This document shows positions 48,915-59,412 of a stretch of DNA of 64,000 nt, piece after piece. The number at the start of each line of letters is the position of its first letter. Positions within the stretch are counted from its first letter, which is position 1. Position numbers and translations under genes: made by a program. Under the pieces are notes generated by a model. It was given only the letters and a program-made list of their open reading frames with translations, did no database searches and was not told the origin of the DNA. Source of the stretch: Anniella stebbinsi (lineage: Eukaryota; Chordata; Lepidosauria; Squamata; Anniellidae); contig JARDYH010000001.1 of assembly GCA_029215795.1 (NCBI GenBank), forward strand, positions 199,833,654 to 199,897,653. The letters are read 5' to 3'.

Positions 48915-48979
48915 GTAACCTGGGGATTCAAGAGTCTGAAGAAGAAAAAAGGGACTGTAAGAAGTTTTTCAGAGCACGT

Positions 48980-49190
48980 GTCTTCCTCCGGAATTATCAG
49001 AGAGCTGGAGCAACAGGACATAATTTTGCCTGAGATAGTTAAAATTGGACTTTTGCTATAAATACATTACCTCCAGAATATGAAGGCGTAGTAAATTTTC
49101 TTCAGATTAAAGAGGATGTAATTTCTAAGTTTTGGGTGGGAGCATTTGCAAGAATTCAATCAGAGAAATCAGTTTCAAAATAAAGAGAGG
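48980..49190 (+). pseudogene. Copia Gag remnant (UBN2-like)
   Basis: One frame gives ILPEIVKIGLLL and, after a frameshift, NTLPPEYEGVVNFL and VISKFWVGAFARIQSEKSVS. The 'LL.TLPPEYEG' block is typical of copia Gag. The zinc knuckle is not found; it would fall in the disrupted block that follows. Confidence 0.6.
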
Positions 49191-49199
49191 AATTGGCTT

Positions 49200-49860
49200 G
49201 CCACTTTGTTGCAAAAGTTTGCTTGTTCCCCTGGTGTACTCAACCAATTTAGCGCACTAGAGAGGAGATCTAGAGACGAAGTCTGGGTCAAAACAACTTT
49301 ATTCTGCAGAATAGAGAGACATCGAAGCTATCGCTTCAAAGCAATGTCTCCCTCAAACAAAGAGTTGGCAAACTACTTATACCTTATCTTCTGGCGGATG
49401 CTCACACATGCACCCATATGACAGAAAGTCCTAGCTGGAACACGGAACAGAACTGTAAAACAACCACCGCCCTTTGGCAAACATCCACTTGGGCATCTTT
49501 ACTCTTGTTATCTCTCAAGCATGTTTCAGCGCACATAGACATCTCCAGCTGGACAATTCCTGTTTCTCTACAAGGCTGTAGAGCAGGCAAACATGGCGTT
49601 ACTTTGGTTCATAAGCTTGGTTAATTTTCTCAACAGAACAACAACTTAATGATAAAAGGAGTTTCTGTGTGGAAGCGATTTGCATACGGGAAAAGGCCTG
49701 TCCAGAGCTAAAGAAGCTTCCTAAAGGCAATGACTCACTAAGGACATAATCTGCCTCAAAAGAAAAAGGGAGAGAAAAGGGTTTTTCAAGAAATGATTCT
49801 AGGAAAGCAAAGTTATGCACTGCTAATGAAATATTTTGCAGAGTAAATCCTAATCCTGCT
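49200..49860. other. Non-copia block inside the copia element, possibly an antisense solo LTR
   Basis: Between the Gag remnant and the protease motif there are about 660 bases with no copia-like reading frame. The minus strand has an AATAAA near 49,298-49,303, as in an antisense LTR, but I could not define ends or a target duplication. It may instead be simply decayed copia sequence. Confidence 0.3.
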
Positions 49861-49864
49861 CAAA

Positions 49865-49990
49865 ATAAGATTTTCATGACCCTGGTGCCACCTCCCACTT
49901 CTTCAACAATTTTGAAGTTTTTTCTGAAGTAAATGTGGATTGTACAATTCAAATTTACCTTGCTGTTGGAAAAATGCATTCAGACTGCAG
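49865..49990 (+). pseudogene. Copia aspartic protease remnant
   Basis: Frame FHDPGATSHFFNNFEVF at about 49,872 matches the copia protease block D-S/T-G-A-S/T-x-H. The catalytic triplet reads Asp-Pro-Gly instead of Asp-Ser/Thr-Gly. Confidence 0.6.
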
Positions 49991-50039
49991 AAAAAGGAAC
50001 TGTTAACTTGAAATGCAAAGTTGTTGAATAAAGGATTGA

Positions 50040-50300
50040 TGAGGTTTACATTCCTAAAGCCTATTATGTGCTAAACCTAAATAACAGCCTACTATGTGTG
50101 AAAACAGCCACAAGGAGGGGCTGTAGAGTTCTGTTTAAAAGAGATTGTTTTGTGTTCAAAGACAAAGAACTACTTATGATAGGAATTTTAAGTGATTCAG
50201 ATTTGTACGAAATTGATTTTGTGAAGCAGCATGCTAATGCTAAAAGGATTGTTTGCATAAGGACTGCCATAGGAGCATTGAAGGAATTTCAAAGTTATTA
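50040..50300 (+). pseudogene. Copia pre-integrase domain remnant
   Basis: VYIPKAYYVLNLNNSLLCVK then LFKRDCFVFKDKELLMIGIL and DSDLYEIDF, the typical segment between copia protease and integrase. Confidence 0.7.
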
Positions 50301-50411
50301 AGAGACAATCTAACAAAGAGTTTAAAAATGAGAACTTGCAAGTTTCAGTTAAAATGTGTTGACTGTGTTAAAGCAAACGCAACCAGAGCCACCTACTAGC
50401 TATGCAGTGAA

Positions 50412-50771
50412 GTGCAATCCAAAGAGCCACTAGAGCTAATACATAGTGATGTCTATGTACCATTTCTAGTTAAAACCTCAGGAAGAAATACTTACTTCCT
50501 GACATTTGTAGATGATTATTCTCACTACACCTACACTTACCTCCTGAAACAGAAAAATGAAGTGCTGAAAAATCTTAAACAGCGTGTGGCAAGATTAAGC
50601 AATATATTTTCAAGAAAGCTCATGATTTTGTGCACTGATAATGCTGGTGAATACACAGGGGAAGACATTGAAGAATGCTTGAAAGAACAAGGAATTAAGC
50701 ATGAGAAAACAATTCCTTATACACCAGAGCAGAATGGTGTGGCAGAAAGAAAGAACAAACCTTTTTTTTAA
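50412..50771 (+). pseudogene. Copia integrase core, 119 codons open
   Basis: ELIHSDVYVPF, FLTFVDDYSHYTYTYLLKQK, LCTDNAGEYTGEDIEECLKE, and IPYTPEQNGVAERKN give the DDE triad at residues 13, 76 and 112 of this frame. Flanking frames are shifted or stopped. This is the best preserved part of the element. Confidence 0.85.
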
Positions 50772-51339
50772 AAAAAATGACAAGCATGCTTCTTGGTGCT
50801 GGACTGTGAAACAAATATTGGGGGGAAGCAGTTACGACAGCCACATACCTGCAAAACAGATTGCCCACTTCTCTTCATCTTAGGGTGCATGGCTCGAAGG
50901 CGTATGCTTACATACCCAAAGAGCAAAGGGGAAAACTAGACTGCAAACATGAAGAAAGCATATTTATTGGCTATGAATTGGGCAGCAAAGCCTAAAGGAT
51001 ACTTGACCCTGCCACAGGAATGATCAAGTTGTGCAGTGTGGCATACTTTAACGAGAGACAAAGATCAAATGCTGGTCACATGTCAGAAATCAAACTGGAC
51101 ATCCCAACAGGAGAAGTAACAGTGCAGCAACCCCAACAAGAGGCTCTGACCTTTGATTTATTGAGTGAACCTGCACAAGAAGGAGGTGCAGAACCTGAAC
51201 CAGAAGTGACATGCTCAAGCAGACCCGATAGACTTTCACTCCTAGCCAGAGAGGAGGATGCACCAGGGGCCTCCAATAGGTGAAACTTTAAAAAGATGGC
51301 AGATAAGCTACAGGAGAAGAGATAGAATCCACAAGAACA

Positions 51340-51960
51340 AAACATGGACTCTTACAGAGCTACCAGAAGGCCATTAGGTGTAAATGGGTTTTCACAATCA
51401 AACAAGGTGCAGAAGGGGATATCTAGTGCTACAAAGCCAGGATAGTTGCAAAAGGATACTCCCAGAAATATGGTGACAATTATGATGAGACATTCGCACC
51501 TGTTAAGCATACTTCTATGAGGACACACCTAAGTATTGCTGAATCAAGAAAGATGCATGTTCAGTACTTGGATGTAAAGAACAGCCTTCGTCTATGGAGA
51601 CATTAATGAAGATATATCTATGCAGCAGCCACTAGTGTTTGAAGAACCTGGAAAGGAAGGACTGGTGTGCAAGCAAGCTGCAAGAGCCTGGAATGACAAG
51701 CTGAACCAACTGCTTCTTAAGGTGGGGCATACACGAGGAAAGGCTGACCCCTACCTATACTCAAGGTTCAGGAACAAGAAATGGACATTTATTTTAACTC
51801 ATGTGGGTGACTTGATTCTGTGACATCAAAACAAGGAAGATAGTGATGAGATTGTGAGAAACCTTAAGAAAATAGAGGTGAAAGAGTTGGGAGAAATCTT
51901 TCACTACCTTGGAATACAAGTTGAAAGAAGAGAAGATGGAAGTTTCTTCATCAACCAGAA
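51340..51960 (+). pseudogene. Copia reverse transcriptase remnant (RVT_2)
   Basis: KARIVAKGYSQKYGDNYDET, FAPVKHTSMRTHLSIAESRK and VQYLDVKNS in one frame, then after a frameshift GDINEDISMQQPLVFEEPGK, QAARAWNDKLNQLLLKVG and DPYLYSRF. The YVDD active site has become HVGD (ILTHVGDLIL). Confidence 0.8.
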
Positions 51961-51969
51961 ACAGAAATA

Positions 51970-53035
51970 GTGGATCTAATAGAGCACCTTGGCCTAAAAG
52001 AAGCCAATGTAGTGGAAACCCCAGTGGAAATTATTTTTTTCAAGAACAATGAGAACAATGAACCACTGCAAGGCAACAGTCAGTACGGAACAGCCATTGG
52101 AAAACTCATGTACATGGCAAATGTAACAACACCAGATATTGCAACAGCAGTGAGGATACTGAGCAGAAGAGTTAATGCTCCAACAAAGAAAGATTGGACT
52201 GCAGTCAAGAGATTAGGAAGATATCTAAAGGGTGGTAGGCTGTATGGATGCAAACTGGGCTGAAGACAGAAACTCTACTCATGGGAACCTGTTCTATTAT
52301 GGAGTAGGAGTCATCAGTTAGACTAGTAGGAAACAGTCAATTGTACTCGGCTTCTGTAGAAGAGAATGCTACATCTATGTAGCTCAAGCATGTCAGGAGC
52401 TGACTGCTCCTGAACTTTGGAATAGATGAGCCAAAACTAGGCTGACCATATGAAAAGGAGGACAGGGCTTCTGTAACTTTAACAGTGGTAGAGAAAAGGG
52501 AATTTCAGCCAGTATCATTTGTATGCAATTAGTTCCTGGTGATACTCCCTCTTCATCACAACAGTTAAAGTTGCAGGCACTCTACTAGAGTGACCATATA
52601 CAAAAGAAGCCAGGGCCTCTGCAACTTTAACTGCTATGATGAAGAGGGAATTTCACCAGGAACTAATTGCATACAAATGACACTGGCTGAAAATCCCTTT
52701 TCTCTACAACTGTTAAAGTTACAGGAGCCCTGTCCTCCTTTTCATATGGTCAGCCTAGCCAAAACCAACCACAATGAATGAAAACAACAAGAGTTGTATT
52801 CTGCTATCCCAGTCAGAGAAGACAATGCCACTCACAAAGCACATTGATAACAAGTATCACTACATGAGAGATGTACCACTACATGAGAGATGTACAACAG
52901 AAAGGGCTCATTGAGCTGAAGTACTGCCCGGCATTAGAGATGGTGGCAGAGGTTCCTACCAACCCACTACCTAAAGATTGTTTCCAGGATCTTCATGAAG
53001 CGATGGGAGTCATGAGTTGGAGTGCGAGACAATGA
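51970..53035 (+). pseudogene. Copia RNase H region remnant, split by a MITE
   Basis: IGKLMYMANVTTPDIATAVR and ILSRRVNAPTKKDWTAVKRL precede the MITE at 52,438; after it the frame reads QKGLIELKYCPALEMVAEVP and TNPLPKDCF, the copia C-terminus. A 17-base stretch (ctacatgagagatgtac) is duplicated at about 52,860-52,893. Confidence 0.8.
52438..52757. mobile_element. hAT-type MITE, 320 bp, nested in copia, 8-bp TSD
   Basis: Terminal inverted repeats TAGGCTGACCATATGAAAAG (continuing gaggacagggc) and its complement at the right end. The arms extend inward over most of the element (taactttaacag..., ctgttaaagtta; catttgtatgcaattag / ctaattgcatacaaatg). GCCAAAAC occurs at 52,430-52,437 and 52,758-52,765, a perfect 8-bp target duplication. 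No open frame for a transposase. Confidence 0.88.
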
Positions 53036-53042
53036 GAAGGGG

Positions 53043-53394
53043 TATTAGAAGTTGGACTTCAACAAGCATTGTCTCACTATGTCTATTGGCTACCAAAAGG
53101 GTGGGATAGTTCTAGTTAGTGGAGAGTCCCACCTGAGCCTTCCCTATCCTTTACGCATGTTTTTATTTAGACTATCATCACTTCCACTTCCTGTCTTCTT
53201 CCCACAATTCTCTGATCTCAGTCCCTCTCTCTCTCTCTCCCATCTTTAATATAGATAGAAAATGAGGTCTTTCCTTTTCCATGTATCTTCTCAATCGATA
53301 TGTTTGGTTCCTTTAAGATAAACATTAGTCTCTTTTCATCTATTCTTTATAACTCCAAGCCCACATACTCTGCTGTGTAAAGCTAATCCCAGCA
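53043..53394 (+). repeat. Copia 3' LTR, 352 bp
   Basis: Begins TATTAGAAGTTGG (TG mutated to TA) directly after the polypurine tract and ends CCCAGCA. Carries a TC-rich expansion near 53,223-53,240 absent from the 5' LTR. Confidence 0.9.
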
Positions 53395-53399
53395 GCTGT

Positions 53400-54600
53400 T
53401 TAAATGACACAGCTGCCAACTTGCAGCCGCATCGAGGTTTCCCCCGCAAAACCGCTTTTTTAAAGTGTTGTTTTACAGCGACTTTTTCAATTGCTCCGAT
53501 GTCACCACGTTGTTTCTTGGTCTGTCGGTGGCTTCGCTGTGGGTTAATACCGTGGGCATAGAGCTGGGTGGATCCCAATGCAGGGTAAACCTGGAATGGG
53601 GGGGCGGACTTGTAGGTAGAATGGCTGCCAAGGCATTGTTAAAGGGGAAGGAAAGTAAGGGAAGTTCATATTAAATGAAAGTCCTGTCCCATTAAATGAA
53701 CTCTAGTAGCACAGCTTTTAAAGCTGTGCAGAACTGCAAGAAAGGTTTTCGTGGTTTTCTGGCCCCTTGGTTTGGTCCCTGTTCCCGCCATTTGACAATA
53801 GTGTTGCGGTTTTTCCTGGCCAGATACCCCGTGCTCCATGTAGCTCTATGAATTCTGCCCACAACAGTGATGCTGCAGGGTTTTGAGGGAATCAGCAAGC
53901 AAAGTGGTGTCATATAGACGTCCCCCTGATCATCTTTTCTAAGCTGCAAAACGTCCTCCCACATGCAATAGCATCTTACACTAGTTGCTGATACAATGGA
54001 ATCTGGTCCACAGCTAGTATCCTGGAAGGATTTGGAAGTAGCATCCAATTCAGAGGCTCAAGATAAACGTAAAAGGAGAATGTTGTGCAAAGGATTGTGT
54101 CAAGAGCTTATATATATATTAATGACTCTATTTGATAGTTTGCGTATTCAGGAAGATTTCCTAAGTTTTCCTGTTATGTGCCATTTGCAAGACTTGGAAA
54201 GACTAAAGGAAAGAAAGAAATAAGCCACGTGGGCCTGGCTTCTCTCTGAAGAATTGAGCCCCTCTGGCAATGTCCTAGTGGTGGTGCAGCATTAGGAGGC
54301 CATTGGCAGAAGCAGAGTCCCCAACAATCTCTCGGATGGATGGGGAGTAGAGCACTACAGGTGGAGGAGGACAACGTCATCGTCTGTCTCCTCTGGATGG
54401 CCCAGCTGATCAATAGAAGGATGGTGCTGAAAGGCGAAAATGGATAGCATAGAAACCTGAAGAGAAAGGATGAAGACAAAGAAGAAAAAAGAAACGTTGT
54501 GCCAAGATATTCTAGATGTCCAGGTCTTCTATCAGCATGTCACCTGGGTGGAACAGAAAAGAAGGGAGCCATAATTATACCAGCCTTGTTGGACTTAAGA
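53400..54600. other. Intergenic region, unassigned
   Basis: No gene recognised. Open frames at 53,692-54,048 (-), 53,996-54,223 (+) and 54,174-54,479 (-) show no domain I know. Confidence 0.4.
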
Positions 54601-54654
54601 AATGGCACGGAGGGGTCACTGGAGCAGAAGTAGGAGTAGTGGTGGTGGTTGTTT

Positions 54655-54845
54655 TCGCACATTTCTTCCAAGGCTTTCAGAGTGGTGTACATCATTCCCT
54701 TCGCGCCCATTTTGTCATCTTTGTGAAGTAGGCTAGGCTGAGACAATACAACCATCCAGTGAGCTTTGTGGCTGAGTGCAGATTTGAACCTGGTCTCCCC
54801 AGTCCTAGTCCAATACCCTAACCAGTACACTGAGCTGGATGTGGA
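54655..54845 (-). mobile_element. tRNA-derived SINE, antisense, decayed
   Basis: The minus strand reads agctcagtgtactggttagg then tgggga..ccaggttcaaatc and tcactggatggttgtattgt; same family as 46,625 and 60,254. Confidence 0.65.
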
Positions 54846-55754
54846 AAAAAGTGGGGGAAATGCTTGTGGGTTGGTGCTAGCCTGAGAGCTCTGAAAGTAG
54901 GTGGTGGTTATTGCTTCCAAACCTGTGGTTTGGATAATGGGGCCGTCACAGAGAGAGCAATGTTTGCCGTATGGCATGACTGTCATTTCCTCCAGTATAA
55001 TCCAGGGGCAGTAAACAGCTACAGAATATGAAAAGTGCAGCTAGGCAGTAAGTAACTGGCCCAGAAACTAATCAGGGATGGGTCATCCACCCAAAAACTT
55101 CCCTGGAAACAATTCCACATAACTAGTAGATTCATTTCCCGGGTGAGCTTCCAGAAAGTTAATTTAATCTCTATATATGATTGTCCAGATTGGATGTCTA
55201 GACCCTTGAAAAGGGCTGAGAACAGGGCTGGGAGGGTTTACAGCAGGGTCTGAGACACCCGGATGCTGCCAGGTTCCTCGATGTGTGGCACATGAGCATG
55301 GGGTCAAGTGAAGGTTGACCTAATCAGTTAGGGGCGCAGGTGCATTCTGTGATCTTGGTGGGATAGCTCTGCCTTCCACATTAACATTACCTCTGCCTGC
55401 AGCAAGGCTTTAGATCACGACAGGCAGCTCTCCGCAGTGGCAAAGTTTGTGAATCTACTGCCAGATGTTCTTCTGCATGTCCTTTGCACTTTATTTAATT
55501 ACTGCAATTATTAAGTTAGCTTTTTGTTCGTGTAAACCCTGTTTGCTAGGTTGTCATATCTATTGCATTGTGGTTTTTTGGTCATTTAACTACTTGTTGA
55601 GTTTTTAAAAAATATTTCACACTTGATTTATAATTAACATGTGTTATAACATGTTTATTTACCCCCATTCTTTGGATATCACTTCCACACCAGCCATTTA
55701 GTCTGGATTGGGCACCATTCATCCACTCAGGTTTCGACAGGGTATCCCGACTAG

Positions 55755-55937
55755 GAACATAGGAAGCTGCCTTATACCATCGGTCCATCTAGCCCAGTAT
55801 TGTTGACACTGACTGGCAGCAAGGCTCCCCAGGACTTCAGACAGGAATCTTTCCTTGCCTTGGAGAAGTTGGGGAATGAACCTGGGGCCTTCTGCATGCA
55901 AAGCATGTGCTCTCATCACACTGCGCTATGGCCCAAG
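55755..55937 (-). mobile_element. tRNA-Ala-derived SINE, antisense
   Basis: The minus strand starts with a tRNA-like head: gggccatagcgcagtgtgat, gagcacatgctttgcatgc, ccccaggttcattccccaac. The TGC anticodon context and B box resemble tRNA-Ala(TGC). On the plus strand the tail side reads gaagctgccttatacc and ggtccatctagcccagtat, a repeat widespread in squamates. Too diverged in the A-box arm to be a working tRNA gene. Confidence 0.75.
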
Positions 55938-56766
55938 ACATCTCAGCCAACCAGTGGCAAAATACTATTTGCGCAGTTTTCCTATTTGCTCCTTTCTTTT
56001 CAAGTGGCTTCTGGTTCCCACGTTTTACCACTGTAGTTAATTGTTTCCTGTTCATTCCCTTGTCCCTGAAATTATAGTCAGTTTCTGTTAAAAAGCAGAT
56101 ATTTGTTATGTTTTTTCTTTTTTTTTAATCATAATTTACAATTGTGATTGTACAAACAAACAATGAAGGAGGAATTCCTTTGGCTGCAAAGAAGCAACCA
56201 TTAATTAAATTCTGGGATACCTGATGAACAGGAAGCAAGTAATTAACATGTCAGAAGCCAAGAAACAGAAGCCGCTTTAAAAGGCAGAAACAAGGAGGAA
56301 AGGTGGCCGTTTCTAAATGGGAATTTATTCTGAGTACATGTACAGTGAGAAGGCTCTTATCCGGGGAGGGACAGCCCTTGCTGGATTTGAATTGGGAATA
56401 CAGTGCTATATAATAAGTATCATTGATATGTTGGAAGGAGTTGTTTATTCTGGCAAGGCATGTATGAGAATTCGTGTTTGTGGGTTAGATCTCAATGGAT
56501 TTTAATAGTTCGGCCCTGGCAGGTTTTGTTCTGTCTTCCCGTACTCATGTTGAGGCAATCTGTAGCGAGTCGACCCAATATGCAGATTCTGGTTTTTATT
56601 AATGGAAGAAATGTATTTAAATTGGATCTTTTTTCTTTCTTTTTTCAGGTCATTAAATTTGCACAAATGGGGTTGTATTTTTATTTTTTTTAAACTGGAG
56701 AAATTGCACACGTGAGCGTGATTGCAAGTCCATCCTGTTTAGCCCTTCAGAGGCATATTCCCCTCT

Positions 56767-57231
56767 TGTAAATACCCTTGCCAGTTTCATTCTCAACACA
56801 CACTACTTCCTTTAGCCCAGCAGAACCATATTCCCTACATGTGAAAGATCTTGTTAATTTCATCTCCCACTTCAGAAGTTCACAAAGATCACTGATGATT
56901 AAAAAAAAAAATTATGACCCCGTTTGCACAAATTTAATGACCCGAAAAATATTGTGCAAACAATATGAACATTTTCAGAATAGGGAAAAGAAACCCCGCT
57001 ACGGTCCATTGCTGCTTATTGGAACAGAGACGGGGTAAACCCCCCTCAGATTTAAACTGAATGGAAGTCCCAGCATTACACATCCTTGATTCTGGCATCT
57101 TTCTTCTATGTATTGACTCTGCTTTTATTTTCTGTAATCTGGACTGCCCCTTTCTTTTGCTAATAAATTGGTGATATTACTCTTGCCCTGTTATTCTAAT
57201 TAAATTTTTTAGGAACCTGGGGTCTACTACA
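56767..57231 (+). mobile_element. Probable ERV-like LTR with adjacent PBS
   Basis: A stretch ending ctactaca at 57,231 has an AATAAA at 57,162-57,167 and is followed by TGGTGGCAACATTGGGATC (57,236-57,254). That matches about 15 of 19 bases of the complement of a tRNA-Leu 3' end. Only about 230 bases of internal sequence follow before an L2 begins, so the element is truncated. The left LTR edge (TGTAAATACC) is a guess. No viral gene is present. Confidence 0.35.
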
Positions 57232-57482
57232 GATTTGGTGGCAACATTGGGATCTAGGGGGAATCATCGGCGGTAGTAATTAACTCGCAGCATTTTGTGA
57301 TGTAAATGTATAACGCTAACGATACAACTGTCATGCGGCATATTTGTTGTTTATTGCAATACACAGAAAGTAAAATGAGTGGCTGGGTCGAAGTTATCAA
57401 GTTAAAATTCCTTCATTTGTTGCTGGTGGGGAAAGCTAGAAGAGTGGGCTCAGCAGAGACTGAAGACAGGATTATAAATGCG

Positions 57483-58135
57483 CTTACGTGGGGCTGCCTT
57501 TGAAGACAGTTTGGAAGCTGCAGCTTGTGCAAAATGCAGCGGCCAGATTGGTAACAGGGACCAGAAGGTTCGAACATATAAGACCGATTCTGGCCCGCTT
57601 GCATTGGCTGCCTGTATGTTTCCGAGCCCGATTCAAGGTGCTGGTTTTAACCTGTAAAGCCTTACACGGTTTGGGACCACAATACCTGATGGAACGCCTT
57701 TCCCGACATGAATCTACCCGTACACTAAGCTCAACATCAAAGGTCCTCCTCTGGGTGCCTACTCCGAGGGAAGCTCGGAGGACAGCAACAAGGGGGAGGG
57801 CCTTCTCTGTGGTGGCCCCCCAATTATGGAATGATCTCCCCGATGCGGCCTGCCTGGCGCCAACACTGTTATCTTTTCGGCGCCAGATCAAAACTTTTCT
57901 CCCAGGCATTTTAACAGCTTAAGTTGAGGTTTTAACTGACTTTGTGGCCAGGCTTAACAGTTTAAAATGTTTAAAATGTCAGCTGTTTTATGTTTATGGT
58001 TTTAAATTTTGTATATTGTCTTTTTAGTGTTCAATCTTTTAATTTTTGTAAACCGCCCAGAGTGCTTCAGCTATGGGGCGGTATATAAATGTAATAAATA
58101 ATAATTATTATTATTAATAATAATAATAATTGGTT
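57483..58135 (+). mobile_element. L2 LINE 3' fragment
   Basis: Open frame 57,488-57,922 reads GLPLKTVWKLQLVQNAAARL, ARLHWLPVCFRARFKVLVLT, and AFSVVAPQLWNDLPDAACLA, the RT C-terminus of L2. The 3' UTR has aaccgcccagagtgcttcag, ggggcggtatataaatg and an (aataat)n tail. It is closely similar to the antisense copy at 18,457-19,873, so this L2 family was recently active. Confidence 0.9.
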
Positions 58136-58190
58136 AAGCTTTGAAAACTTTCCATGAGCCACCTGGGTGGGCAGAATTGGATCGAGCTGC

Positions 58191-58231
<41 letters not shown>
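58191..58231. repeat. (ATT)n microsatellite
   Basis: About 41 bases of uninterrupted ATT, 60 bases beyond the L2 tail. Confidence 0.9.
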
Positions 58232-58234
58232 GGT

Positions 58235-59230
58235 CCGACACAACATTTTGACTAGAAATGGACCAGCATCACTTACCAAAGCTCAATCCTGGAGTGCTTG
58301 TGGTGGTGGTGATTTCTTTAAACTTCTTCTTAGCCTGTGCAGCTACTCCTTGCACTGTGAGGGGGTCCAACATCTGCGTGGAGATCCAGGGGAACCTGTT
58401 ATCGTGCCCGATACTGTACAGAAATTCCAGGGCCTTTGAGCTAACCCACAGGTCTATAAAGAAGCACCCTAATCCTCAGATGCTGCTTCTCTCCCTCCAA
58501 CTTAGACAGAGCCCCAGATGCTGCAACAGCAGTTGCCTGCACAGAGGGATCCTGTGAGAAGAGAGGTAGTGAGGACTTGGCATTGGCCTCCTCCATGGGA
58601 TCCCTGGTGCCGTTTGGGGATCAAATGGCTTCAGAAAGCAAACCTGGGGACTGTTAATGTATTTATTTCTGGGCTGAATAATCCCCCCTCCCCTGCTGTA
58701 GCAAAGCTATTACAGGGGACTATAGATTAGGGTTTGGGGGCAGTGGTGGGAACATTTCACCAAAAAGGGGTGAGTTAATTTTGGTCTCTAGTCATTGCAC
58801 AAATGAGATGACGTTTTACAGATGGCAACATGTTAAGGCATTGCACCTGACACAATTGCAGATAGATGACAAAAACGCCTTTTTCATTAAATGTGAGGAT
58901 TTATCCCCAAGAACAGTGGTTTGGGAAACGGTGAAGTTGCGGGGTGGAGGAAGACACCGCTGGATCCAGCAGGATAACAAGCTCTTTCAAGGTCGCTGTG
59001 CAGACACATAGGTGGCTCACATGGGCAACAAAACACGACTTCACAAACAAGTGTAACAGTGAAAGCACATGAGGGTTACAGGGAGGGGACTGCTAAGGAA
59101 AGAGGGGGAGTGCAGAAGGTGGGTGCAATCGGTTGCTAGGCAGATTCTGGGAAGAGAGGAGTGGCATCGTTTTTTTGCTGCTCTTGCCAAGCCACTCTGT
59201 AGATTACCACCATAACCCACGACGAAATTG
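58235..59230. other. Intergenic region, unassigned
   Basis: Open frames at 58,258-58,557 and 58,781-59,011 have no recognisable domains. No repeats with clear ends were seen. Confidence 0.4.
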
Positions 59231-59251
59231 CTGTCCGGGTTCGGATGGACG

Positions 59252-59412
59252 TCAACCCATTGTGGATAAAATAACCCCTAAAACAAGCTAGGGGTTGTCA
59301 GAACTTGTTGCCCCAAAATAAGCCACCCTGTGGGAAGCGGCCCAAATTCAGATGACATGACAAACCCACTGTGGCTTGTCACCCACGATGGGTTGTCACG
59401 TCGTGTGAACCC
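59252..59412. mobile_element. Inverted-repeat element (MITE-like), 161 bp
   Basis: Left end GGGTTCGGATGGACGTCAAC then ccattgtgg is inverted at the right end (ccacgatgggttgtcacgtc, then gtgtgaaccc). No matching flanking duplication was found. Confidence 0.5.

Larger units (their letters stand above)
48554..53394 (+). mobile_element. Ty1/copia LTR retrotransposon, full length but decayed
   Basis: Two direct LTRs (48,554-48,896 and 53,043-53,394) bracket an internal region whose broken frames follow copia order: Gag, protease, integrase, reverse transcriptase, RNase H. Integrase before RT separates copia from gypsy and retroviruses. Flanks CCTGT and GCTGT are a near-match 5-bp target duplication. 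A primer-binding site lies at 48,900-48,914 and a polypurine tract GAGAAGGGG at 53,034-53,042. The LTRs differ at many sites and by small indels, so insertion is not recent. A 320-bp MITE (52,438-52,757) and an unassigned block (about 49,200-49,860) are secondary insertions. Stops and frameshifts in every domain make it inactive. Confidence 0.9.

Noticed and set aside
48899..48915. Fragment of a tRNA-iMet gene
   Set aside because: Only the complement of the anticodon arm is present, placed exactly where a retrotransposon primer site belongs; no other tRNA arms.
55860..55937. tRNA-Ala gene on the minus strand
   Set aside because: Arms are mispaired and it is joined to a SINE body; read as a SINE head.
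58258..58557. 99-codon frame with a hydrophobic N-terminus resembling a signal peptide
   Set aside because: Hydrophobic stretch comes from GTG repeats; no homology or gene structure.
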